A DNA stretch of 7,774 nucleotides from assembly GCA_028696755.1 (NCBI GenBank), contig JAQVGK010000150.1, positions 1 to 7,774 on the forward strand. The letters run 5' to 3'. The notes beneath the pieces are model-generated. The model was not told where the DNA came from. It saw only the letters and a program-made list of their open reading frames with translations, and did no database searches. A program made the translations under genes and the position numbers. This document shows positions 1 through 6,873 of the stretch, in pieces. This DNA is from Bacteroidales bacterium. GTDB lineage: Bacteria; Bacteroidota; Bacteroidia; Bacteroidales; ML635J-15. Within the stretch, counting starts at the first letter, position 1; every line of letters starts with the position of its first letter.

Positions 1-13
1 CAATTATCAAATA

Positions 14-37
14 TAACAATGCAATAATTCATTGTTA
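14..37. repeat. 8-bp inverted repeat (dyad) upstream of the operon
   Basis: The arms TAACAATG (14-21) and CATTGTTA (30-37) are perfect reverse complements around an 8-base AT-only-but-one spacer. A further CATTGT copy lies at 52-57, 22 bases after the one at 30-35, about two helical turns. No T-run follows on the + strand, so it is a poor intrinsic terminator in that direction. It could be an operator for the downstream operon or the hairpin end of a gene left of the window. The AT-rich context makes chance a real possibility. Confidence 0.3.
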
Positions 38-53
38 AATACGTTAAAAATCA

Positions 54-88
54 TTGTGCGGAAATATCAATTTATTTTTATATTTTTG
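54..88 (+). promoter_or_regulatory. Candidate Bacteroidota-type promoter
   Basis: TATTTTTG at 81-88 matches the Bacteroidota -7 consensus TAnnTTTG exactly. The nearest upstream TTG, a possible -33 element, is at 54-56, leaving a 24-base spacer that is slightly longer than usual. Transcription would start near 93-97, giving a leader of roughly 30 bases before the ATG at 124. The position before the first gene of a tightly packed same-strand set fits an operon promoter. The motif is short and the region is T-rich, so this is a prediction only. Confidence 0.45.
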
Positions 89-123
89 TATCCTGAAATT
101 AAAAACAAATTTTGAACAGAATT

Positions 124-936
124 ATGAAGCTTAAAGTTCTTTTCGTAACTCAAGAAATTACACCTTACATGCCAGAGACAGAAATGTCGCTAGTTGGGAG
201 GTATTTACCTCAGGGTATTCAGGAACGCGACCGCGAGATACGCACATTTTTACCAAAATTCGGAAGTATTAACGAAAGAAGAAATCAACTGCACGAAGTC
301 ATCAGGTTGAGTGGTATGAATTTGGTAATTGATGATACCGATCATCCTTTGGTAATTAAAGTTGCCTCTATTCAACCAGCTCGTATGCAAGTTTATTTTA
401 TCGACAATGATGATTTTTTTAGTCGAAAGTTTGCATTAACTGAAAAAGGTAAAGAATTTAAAGATAATGACGAACGAGCAATTTTTTACTCACGAGGAGT
501 TATCGAAACAGTAAAAAAATTGGGTTGGGCACCTGATATTATTCATTGTCATGGTTGGTTCACAGCACTCGTGCCTTTTTATATGAAGAAAATTTACAGC
601 AACGATCCTCTTTTTGATAACGGTTTTAAAACTATATATTCTGTTTATGATGATGCATTTTCAAAACCTCTAAGTGATAATCTTGGTGAGAAGTTAACCG
701 AAAATGGTGTTTATCCCGAAGATGTATCATTACTGGCTAACCCAGACTGGAAAAACCTTATGAAATTTGCTATAGAATATTCGGATGGCGTTATCATGGG
801 TTCGAACAATGTGGATGAGGAAATAAGGGAATATATCGAGAATGGTAAAAAGCCATTTCTTAAGCCTCAAAATGTTGAAAACTATATTGATAAATACAAC
901 GAGTTTTACGATAAGTTAATAGAAAACAGATTTTAA
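124..936 (+). CDS. Stand-alone glycogen/starch synthase N-terminal-domain protein (GT5-like), probable pseudoenzyme
   Basis: A 270-residue protein resembling only the N-terminal (starch synthase catalytic, GT5) half of bacterial glycogen synthase, which is normally about 480 residues. Recognisable family features are the opening MKLKVLFVTQEITPY, VYFIDNDDFF (90-99, compare the family YFIDNPxYF), DIIHCHGW (138-145, compare HDWHT) and the NPDWKNLMKFAIEYSDG stretch (206-222, compare the inllKaGi..aD region). Two things needed for ADP-glucose synthesis chemistry are missing: the K-x-G-G-[LM] motif is replaced around MPETEMS (16-22), and there is no C-terminal GT1-like nucleotide-binding domain. 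The stop is natural, because the next gene's ATG overlaps it, so this is not a local truncation. No signal peptide is visible, so it should be cytoplasmic. I chose ATG 124; an in-frame TTG at 112 would add four residues. No Shine-Dalgarno is seen. Similar short proteins beside DUF4270 genes are common in this phylum, from memory. The true function is unknown; glycogen synthesis is unlikely. Confidence 0.85.
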   Translation: MKLKVLFVTQEITPYMPETEMSLVGRYLPQGIQERDREIRTFLPKFGSINERRNQLHEVIRLSGMNLVIDDTDHPLVIKVASIQPARMQVYFIDNDDFFSRKFALTEKGKEFKDNDERAIFYSRGVIETVKKLGWAPDIIHCHGWFTALVPFYMKKIYSNDPLFDNGFKTIYSVYDDAFSKPLSDNLGEKLTENGVYPEDVSLLANPDWKNLMKFAIEYSDGVIMGSNNVDEEIREYIENGKKPFLKPQNVENYIDKYNEFYDKLIENRF

Positions 937-1703
937 TGAAGAAACTTTTTTTGCGACCTTTAATTCTTGCAGCTATAATGCTACCAGCTGTTTTGCTAAT
1001 GCAATCTTGCAATGATGACAATACCGATATTGGGTTAAACATATTGCCTGGAAGCGATAAAATCGGCTTGTTTGCCGACACTGTTGATGTTGATTGTTAT
1101 ACAGTTACCGACTATATTGTTTCAACCGACGAGAGAACTTTGTCTCCTTTGGGAAGTTATCACGACCCAATATTTGGATATACTAAAGCAGGATTTGTAT
1201 GTCATGCTCGGACATCCACTAGTAATGTGAAGTTTGATTCAGTTGTCGAAAATGTAAATTCTTTGGAACTTCATTTAAAATACAGTAGCTATTACGGTAA
1301 TTACAATGCTCCTCAAACAGTAAATGTTTACCGACTTAAAAAGGAAGTTTATTTTGATTCGGTATATTATTCAAATTTCAAATTAAATACAGGTGAGTAC
1401 GAGCTGCTTACATCTACATCTTTACAATTTAATGCTGCCGACAGCATGATTAAAATAGTTCTGCCAGATGAGCTTGCCCAAGACTTTATAAATCCAGTCA
1501 ATGAAGATAATTTTGATGATAATACATCTTTTATTGAGTATTTTAACGGATTTTATGTCACCACTGATGATATAGCAAGTGGAGGGTGCATTTATAGCAT
1601 TAATTTAATAAACGAAGACTCCAGAATGGTTTTGTATTATAACGATACTGCAAGCTACGAATTTTACATAAATAGTAAATCTGCAATTATTAATATGTTT
1701 TAG
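936..1703 (+). CDS. DUF4270 lipoprotein, N-terminal part ending at an in-frame amber codon
   Basis: This is the portion that standard translation would give, 255 residues. It starts MKKLFLRPLILAAIML with a hydrophobic core and a lipobox LMQSC, so lipidation is expected at Cys25 by signal peptidase II. The mature start CNDDNTDIG followed by LPGSDKIGLFADTVDVD is typical of the DUF4270 family. The rest of this part is beta-rich and polar (YSSYYGNYNAPQTVNVYRL), as expected of an exported protein. The ATG overlaps the previous stop by one base (TAATG), indicating translational coupling with the synthase-like gene. The product would lack the conserved C-terminal 40 percent of the family, so it is probably unstable or non-functional unless the stop is read through. 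Confidence 0.75.
   Translation: MKKLFLRPLILAAIMLPAVLLMQSCNDDNTDIGLNILPGSDKIGLFADTVDVDCYTVTDYIVSTDERTLSPLGSYHDPIFGYTKAGFVCHARTSTSNVKFDSVVENVNSLELHLKYSSYYGNYNAPQTVNVYRLKKEVYFDSVYYSNFKLNTGEYELLTSTSLQFNAADSMIKIVLPDELAQDFINPVNEDNFDDNTSFIEYFNGFYVTTDDIASGGCIYSINLINEDSRMVLYYNDTASYEFYINSKSAIINMF
1701..1703 (+). other. In-frame amber (TAG) codon inside the DUF4270 frame
   Basis: TAG is preceded by TTT and followed by CAC GAC TAT. It is the only in-frame stop among about 2,500 codons of the five frames in the window apart from their terminators, and all four complete genes end in TAA. Genome-wide reassignment of TAG is therefore unlikely, because reassigned TAG would be expected to recur. Confidence 0.9.
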
Positions 1704-2198
1704 CACGACTATAGCACTGCTTCTGCCGAAGTTCAGGCTGCAATTGCGGACACTTCTGTTTTGCGCGATTTGTGCTATGTTCAAAGTCTAGGTGGATTAA
1801 AGACTAAAATAAAATTTCCAGAGCTTGAGAATTATTTCGACAGCACAAATATTGCAATCAACAAAGCTCAGTTAGTTGTTAATGTTAAAACTGGAAATGG
1901 AGAGGGAACGTTTGCACCACCTCCAAAAATGACACTGGTTGCAATTACAGAATCTGGGTCGTATGATTTTATAACCGACTATAAATTGAACAATACATAT
2001 TTTGGAGGTGCTTTAGATTCTTATACCTATCGTTTTAATATTCCGTTCCATATTCAGGAAATTATTAATGGTAACGAGGATTATGGAATCTATCTTTTTG
2101 CTACAGATAATCGCACCATCCCTTATCGAGCAATTGTTTATGGCAATGATGATTCGGAAAAAAGCATGAAATTAGAACTTTATTATTCAAAATTTTAA
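1704..2198 (+). pseudogene. DUF4270 lipoprotein, C-terminal part downstream of the amber codon
   Basis: This is the 164-residue continuation of the DUF4270 frame. It keeps the most conserved portion of the family: CYVQSLGGLKTKIKFP (the family's YVQGMGGL-tKI-FP motif), INKAQLVV, a GG-D-YTYRFNI segment, HIQEIINGNEDYGIYL and a closing RAIVYGND...KLELYYSKF. It has no credible start of its own: the first in-frame alternatives are a TTG at 1761 and an ATG only at 1929, inside conserved sequence, and none has a ribosome-binding site. It also lacks a signal peptide, so translated alone it would stay in the cytoplasm. I read it as part of the upstream gene and not as an independent gene. Confidence 0.75.
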
Positions 2199-2211
2199 CA
2201 TAATTTGAATT

Positions 2212-4062
2212 ATGTGTGGTATAGTTGGATATATCGGATACAGAGAAGCTTACGAGGTCTTAATTAAAGGGTTGAAACGACTTGAATACAGAGGATATGA
2301 CTCTTCGGGCATCTCGCTTGGGAGTTTAGATAATCGAATTTTTAAATGTAAAGGTAAAGTTAGTGACCTCGAAGAAATGGTGAGGACATCTGATATCACT
2401 GGAAATATTGGCATGGGGCATACCAGATGGGCAACTCATGGAGAACCAAATGATATAAATGCGCATCCTCATAAATCGATGAATGGACATTTTGTAATTA
2501 TTCACAACGGGATAATCGAGAATTATTCAAAATTAAAATCCGGTTTGCAGAGCGAAGGCTACGAATTTGCATCAGAAACTGATACCGAAGTTTTAGCAAA
2601 TCTGATTGAATATGTCTATTTGCAAAATCAGCATAACGGAGATTCGATAAGCGCTGAAGAGGCTGTTCGACTTTCTCTCAATATGGTCGAAGGTGCTTAT
2701 GGCCTTGTAGTTATGAGCCGTCATAATCCTGATAAAATTATTGCTGCACGTAAAGGTAGTCCTCTTGTTATTGGAATAGGAAAAAATGAGTATTTCCTTG
2801 CTTCGGATGCGACACCAATTATTGAATACACAAACAGCGTAATTTATCTTAACGATGATGATATTGCAATTATTGGTAAGGATGGACTAAATCTCACGAA
2901 TCTTAAAAATATTGTTCAAAAACCAAATATTAAAGAGATAGATCTTAAGCTTGACGAGATTGAAAAAAATGGTTTTGAGCATTATATGCTTAAAGAAATC
3001 TATGAACAACCACGCTCAATTCGAGATACATACCGTGGGCGCTTAAATTATGATGTAAAAATGCTCCGACTTGGTGGCCTTCACGAAGTGTTTGATGATA
3101 TTAAAGGAGCAAAAAGAATTATGATAATTGCCTGTGGCACAAGCTGGCATGCAGGTTTGGTAGGCGAGTATTTGTTCGAAGAGTTCACTCGCATTCCTAC
3201 CGAAGTTGAATATGCATCCGAATTTAGATACAGAAATCCAGTAATTGAAAAGGGTGACATCGTAATTGCTATTTCGCAAAGTGGCGAAACTGCTGATACT
3301 TTGGCTGCTATTCAACTTGCTAAAAAAGCCGGTGCAATAGTTCTAGGAGTGTGTAATGTCGTTGGGTCAAGCATTCCACGAGAGACTGTTGCTGGAGTTT
3401 ATACGCATGCTGGACCGGAAATTGGTGTCGCTTCTACCAAAGCATTTACTGCTCAGGTTACTGTTCTGACTATGATGGCAATGGCAATTGGTTATGCAAA
3501 TAATGGACTTAGTGAGCAAGAGTTTAGCGATTTAATTGATGAGCTGTATGTAATTCCAGAAAAAATTGAAAAGATACTTTCGAAGTCAGAAGACATAAAA
3601 GCAATTGCTTCGAAAATAAAAGACGCTACGAATAGTCTTTATCTTGGTAGAGGATATTTGTTTCCTGTTGCTCTCGAAGGCGCTTTAAAACTGAAAGAAA
3701 TTTCTTATATTCATGCCGAAGGCTATCCTGCAGCTGAAATGAAGCATGGTCCAATCGCCTTAATTGATGATAAGATGCCTGTTATTGTTTTAGCAACCAA
3801 GGATCATTCATACGATAAAATTGTCTCGAACATTCAGGAGGTAAAAGCACGAAAAGGTTTAATAATAGCTGTTGTTTCCGAAGGTGATACTACAATCAGA
3901 GAAATGGCTGATTATGTAATTGAGGTTCCTCATTCTGATTTTGCTCTTGCTCCACTGCTTACAGTTATTCCGCTACAGCTTCTTTCATACTACATTGCAG
4001 TTATGAGAGGATGTAACGTTGATCAGCCGCGAAATTTGGCAAAATCTGTAACTGTTGAATAA
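2212..4062 (+). CDS. glmS: Glutamine-fructose-6-phosphate aminotransferase (isomerizing)
   Basis: Converts fructose-6-phosphate plus glutamine to glucosamine-6-phosphate and glutamate, the entry step to UDP-GlcNAc for peptidoglycan and lipopolysaccharide; cytoplasmic. At 616 residues it is close to the 609 of the E. coli enzyme. The N-terminal class II glutamine amidotransferase domain (about 2-220) shows the nucleophile Cys2 in MCGIVGYIG, RLEYRGYDSSG (23-33), GHTRWATHGEP (69-79) and HNGIIEN. Two SIS sugar-isomerase domains follow: the first with ACGTSWHAG, SQSGETADT and STKAFTAQ, the second with LGRGYLFPVALEGALKLKE, HAEGYPAAE and KHGPIALI. The C-terminus ends DQPRNLAKSVTVE, with the conserved catalytic lysine at 611. 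All key residues appear intact. The start is fixed because Cys2 must follow Met. It begins 13 bases after the DUF4270 stop, and I see no glmS ribozyme in that gap. Essential-type metabolic gene within the operon. Confidence 0.98.
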   Translation: MCGIVGYIGYREAYEVLIKGLKRLEYRGYDSSGISLGSLDNRIFKCKGKVSDLEEMVRTSDITGNIGMGHTRWATHGEPNDINAHPHKSMNGHFVIIHNGIIENYSKLKSGLQSEGYEFASETDTEVLANLIEYVYLQNQHNGDSISAEEAVRLSLNMVEGAYGLVVMSRHNPDKIIAARKGSPLVIGIGKNEYFLASDATPIIEYTNSVIYLNDDDIAIIGKDGLNLTNLKNIVQKPNIKEIDLKLDEIEKNGFEHYMLKEIYEQPRSIRDTYRGRLNYDVKMLRLGGLHEVFDDIKGAKRIMIIACGTSWHAGLVGEYLFEEFTRIPTEVEYASEFRYRNPVIEKGDIVIAISQSGETADTLAAIQLAKKAGAIVLGVCNVVGSSIPRETVAGVYTHAGPEIGVASTKAFTAQVTVLTMMAMAIGYANNGLSEQEFSDLIDELYVIPEKIEKILSKSEDIKAIASKIKDATNSLYLGRGYLFPVALEGALKLKEISYIHAEGYPAAEMKHGPIALIDDKMPVIVLATKDHSYDKIVSNIQEVKARKGLIIAVVSEGDTTIREMADYVIEVPHSDFALAPLLTVIPLQLLSYYIAVMRGCNVDQPRNLAKSVTVE

Positions 4063-4119
4063 AATGTGCAAAACAATGTAATAAAGTGTAAAAATTTTAG
4101 TTATCATTGCAATAAACCG

Positions 4120-6846
4120 ATGAATTTGAAAAAGTATAATCCGATAATATTGATTTTAAGTTTGCTGCTTATGTTTGCAGCTGGTTGTTCGGTAGAAAAA
4201 AATACCTCTACTAGCAGAGCCTACCACAATATTACGCTTAAATACAATATTTATTTCAATGCTAATGAGGCATATAAAAGAGGGGTTACAAGAATAAACT
4301 CTGCGAATACTGATAATTATAACGAAATCCTTCCAATTTTTGTTGACAGCAAAGAGGATTTGGCTGGCTCGGCAAGTGGGGATATGGATAAGGCTGTTCA
4401 GAAAAGCGCTAAGGGTATTAAAATTCACTCGATTACTAAAAAGCCCGAGAAAAAAGCTGGAGGTGAAATGTCGAAACGGGAGCGTGAATTTTACAATAAA
4501 AAGGAATTCAACAACTGGGTTGATGACTGCTATCTTTTAATGGGTAAGGCTTATTTTATAAAAAGAGATTACATTCAGGCCCGACAAAATTTCGAATATC
4601 TCATTAGGCAGTTCCCTGAGCTGGAGTCGCGTCATTTTGCAAATCTTTATCTAGTAAGAACATTTACCGAAAGTGGAAATTTTAAATCAGCAAAAGAAAC
4701 ACTCGACTTTATCGAAGGACAAAAAGATTTACCTAAAGACATGGATGGATACTTTGCTGCTGTATATGCCGATTATTTTATCAAACAAAAGCAATACGAA
4801 GATGCTATCCCAAAACTTCAGCGTGCAATTAAAAATACAAAGAATAAAAAAGACAGGGTGCGTTACCAATACATTTTAGCTCAGATTTACGAACATCAGG
4901 ATAATTTATCAAAAGCATCCGAAATGTATGCTGAAGTTGCAAAGAAAAATAGCAATTATGACATGGAATTTAATGCCAAGATTAATATGGCTAAATGCTT
5001 TGTGGATCAGGGCAAGAGTACAAAAGACATCCGGAAAACATTGAAAAAAATGTTGAAGGATGATAAAAATAAGGACTATCTGGATCAAATTTATTATGCA
5101 ATTGCAGAGATTGATTACCGTCAAGGGCTAAAAGAGAGTGCTGTCAATAATTATAAACTATCATCCGAATCGAGCGTTTCAAATGATTATCAAAAAGCAT
5201 TATCATGTATGAAACTTGGGGAAATATACTTTAGCCGCAACGATTACACAAATGCTCAGATTTATTACGATAGCTGTATGGCGTTTCTTCCAGTTACTTA
5301 TGATAAGTATCCCGAAGTAAAAACAACATCATCGCATCTGAACGAACTTGTAAGTTTTACAAGTGTAGTAGAATTCGAGGACAGTGTGCAAAAACTAGCA
5401 AACATGTCGGATAAAGACAGAAATAAAATTATTGATGATATTATTGCCGATTTGGTTGAGCAGGAAAGAATACAGCGTGAGTTGGAGCAACAGGATAATG
5501 TTAACTCAATGCTTTTCGACCAGCAGCGTGGAAACTCGATGAACAATGTGAATGCTCCGGCTGGGGGAGCTTGGTATTTCTATAATCCATCTCAGTTGAG
5601 CTTTGGTAAGAATGAGTTTAATAAAAAGTGGGGAAATAGGAAGAACGAGGATCATTGGAGACGTAAGAATAAATCAATTGCTGACTTTGGTGATTCAAAT
5701 TCTGATGTTGCCGCAAGTGATTCGGCATCTGGAACTGGAAAACCACGTCTAACAAATAATAAAGACAGAGCATATTACTTACAAGATGTTCCGCTTACCG
5801 ACTCTGCCATGACAGAATCTCATGAGCGCATTATTGAAGCTTTATTTAATGTTGGCAGAATTTATAAAGAAAGATTTACAGATTATGAAAGAGCAATTGC
5901 TGCGTACGAAGATCTTAATAAGCGTTATCCAGATAACGAGTATTTGCTTTTGTCATATTATAATTTGTACTTGTTAAACAAACATACAGGAAACGAAGCT
6001 CAGGTTGAAAAATATAAAAATCTCGTAATTCAGAAATTCCCTGATACTAATTATGCCCGCTTGCTGCAAAATCCTAATTATGTTGCCGAGCTTGAGCAAA
6101 AACGCAGGCAGGACGAGCAGCTATATATCGAGACTTACGATAACTACATGGATGCAAAATACTCAAAGGTTAACTCTGATGCAAGTAGTTTTATTCAGAA
6201 TAATCCGGGTAATGCATTGATACCAAATTTTGAATTTTTGACAGTACTTGTTATTGGCCGTACATCAGATCAAAATCAATTTAAAAATGCTTTAGTTGGA
6301 TTTATGCAAGCGTATCCAAATCATGAGTTAGCAGGAGCTGCTCAAAATATTCTCGAATACTACGGTACTGGAGATATTCAGGCTCTGATTGCCGATTTGC
6401 AGTCGCGTCCTGAGACAAACAATCAAACTAGCAGCAATGTTCAGGATACAGCCAACAATTCTACTGCTGTTCCTGTCGAAGCATTTGTGTATGATGAACT
6501 TGCCGAACACTACTATGTGCTGATGGTGAAAAGTGCGGATGTTGATATTAAACGTCTTAGCTTCGAAATACGTAACTTTAACATTTTTAACTTTAGCATG
6601 AGAACGTTTAATGTACTGAATGCTCCTTATGACAGCAACTACGAACTTGTGTCGGTTCGCAGTTTTAAAAATCAGCGTCAGTCGGTAAACTATTCCAAGA
6701 TGATTGCAAACAGCGACGATGTGTTTTCAAAAGTTAAAAATACCCAATACTCAGTTTTTGTAATTTCGGCCGACAACTTTGCGAAATTGCAGAAACAAAA
6801 GAATATTGCGGAGTACCTGCGTTTTTATCAGGAAAAGTATCAATAA
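4120..6846 (+). CDS. porW: Type IX secretion system lipoprotein PorW / gliding motility protein SprE
   Basis: A 908-residue TPR lipoprotein needed for T9SS secretion (PorW in Porphyromonas, SprE in Flavobacterium); work on the family places it in the periplasm at the outer membrane, linking the PorK/PorN ring to the Sov translocon. I chose ATG 4120 because it gives a proper signal peptide: MNLKKYNP, a hydrophobic run, then lipobox FAAGC with Cys23. A GTG at 4066 would add 18 polar residues ahead of it. The family hallmark SRAYHNITLKYNIYFN follows. TPR-like helices fill about 130-390 (for example DCYLLMGKAYFIKRDY), then a charged coiled-coil-like stretch about 415-465, the signature WYFYNPSQLSFG...WG.R...WRRKNK (485-516), a second TPR block (about 574-657), a Gln/Asn/Thr-rich linker before 787, and the SprE-type C-terminal domain (787-908; HYYVLMVKS, FNIFNFS, YSVFVISADNF). 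Length is near that of Flavobacterium SprE. It lies 57 bases after glmS and 27 before porX. Confidence 0.95.
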   Translation: MNLKKYNPIILILSLLLMFAAGCSVEKNTSTSRAYHNITLKYNIYFNANEAYKRGVTRINSANTDNYNEILPIFVDSKEDLAGSASGDMDKAVQKSAKGIKIHSITKKPEKKAGGEMSKREREFYNKKEFNNWVDDCYLLMGKAYFIKRDYIQARQNFEYLIRQFPELESRHFANLYLVRTFTESGNFKSAKETLDFIEGQKDLPKDMDGYFAAVYADYFIKQKQYEDAIPKLQRAIKNTKNKKDRVRYQYILAQIYEHQDNLSKASEMYAEVAKKNSNYDMEFNAKINMAKCFVDQGKSTKDIRKTLKKMLKDDKNKDYLDQIYYAIAEIDYRQGLKESAVNNYKLSSESSVSNDYQKALSCMKLGEIYFSRNDYTNAQIYYDSCMAFLPVTYDKYPEVKTTSSHLNELVSFTSVVEFEDSVQKLANMSDKDRNKIIDDIIADLVEQERIQRELEQQDNVNSMLFDQQRGNSMNNVNAPAGGAWYFYNPSQLSFGKNEFNKKWGNRKNEDHWRRKNKSIADFGDSNSDVAASDSASGTGKPRLTNNKDRAYYLQDVPLTDSAMTESHERIIEALFNVGRIYKERFTDYERAIAAYEDLNKRYPDNEYLLLSYYNLYLLNKHTGNEAQVEKYKNLVIQKFPDTNYARLLQNPNYVAELEQKRRQDEQLYIETYDNYMDAKYSKVNSDASSFIQNNPGNALIPNFEFLTVLVIGRTSDQNQFKNALVGFMQAYPNHELAGAAQNILEYYGTGDIQALIADLQSRPETNNQTSSNVQDTANNSTAVPVEAFVYDELAEHYYVLMVKSADVDIKRLSFEIRNFNIFNFSMRTFNVLNAPYDSNYELVSVRSFKNQRQSVNYSKMIANSDDVFSKVKNTQYSVFVISADNFAKLQKQKNIAEYLRFYQEKYQ

Positions 6847-6873
6847 CAGATTTCTAAAATAAAAAATATACTG

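Larger units (their letters stand above)
936..2198 (+). pseudogene. DUF4270 family lipoprotein gene, full extent, interrupted by one TAG codon
   Basis: Reading frame 936 continues past TAG 1701-1703 without any shift to a TAA at 2196-2198, giving 420 codons with a single interruption at codon 256. The junction reads NMF-stop-HDYSTAS; DUF4270 proteins usually carry an H-[DN]-Y motif at this place, so the stop sits next to a conserved site inside one ancestral gene. CAG to TAG (Gln to amber) is the simplest single change. The full length fits the family, which is commonly a little over 400 residues. The family is restricted to Bacteroidota, consists of predicted lipoproteins and has no assigned biochemical function that I know of. 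Its position between the synthase-like gene and glmS, 13 bases before the glmS ATG, places it in the operon. No second lesion is seen, so the damage is recent, artefactual, or tolerated by read-through. Confidence 0.75.

Noticed and set aside
1701..1703. Genome-wide TAG-to-glutamine code or pyrrolysine insertion
   Set aside because: No other in-frame TAG occurs in about 2,500 codons, glutamine is encoded by CAA and CAG throughout, and no pyrrolysine genes or signal are visible here.
1761..2198. Separate gene starting at TTG 1761
   Set aside because: It is in the same frame as the upstream lipoprotein, continues its family profile, and has no start signal or export signal of its own.
2199..2211. 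Possible glmS ribozyme or riboswitch ahead of glmS
   Set aside because: Only 13 bases separate the genes, far too short, and that ribozyme is known mainly from Firmicutes-type glmS leaders.
2199..2211. TAATTTG before glmS as a -7 promoter element
   Set aside because: One base short of the TAnnTTTG spacing, and no -33 partner is evident.
4064..4081. Tiny ATG-started reading frame right after the glmS stop (MCKTM then stop)
   Set aside because: Only five codons, with no ribosome-binding site; it looks like chance in the gap before porW.
4074..4109. CAATG/CATTG pair before porW, echoing the dyad at 14-37
   Set aside because: The arms pair over only 5 bases with a 26-base spacer and do not extend; expected by chance in AT-rich sequence.
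4156..5546. Several minus-strand and out-of-frame reading frames of 60-90 codons inside porW and glmS
   Set aside because: They overlap strongly conserved coding sequence, are cysteine/serine-rich shadow translations and match no family I recognise.
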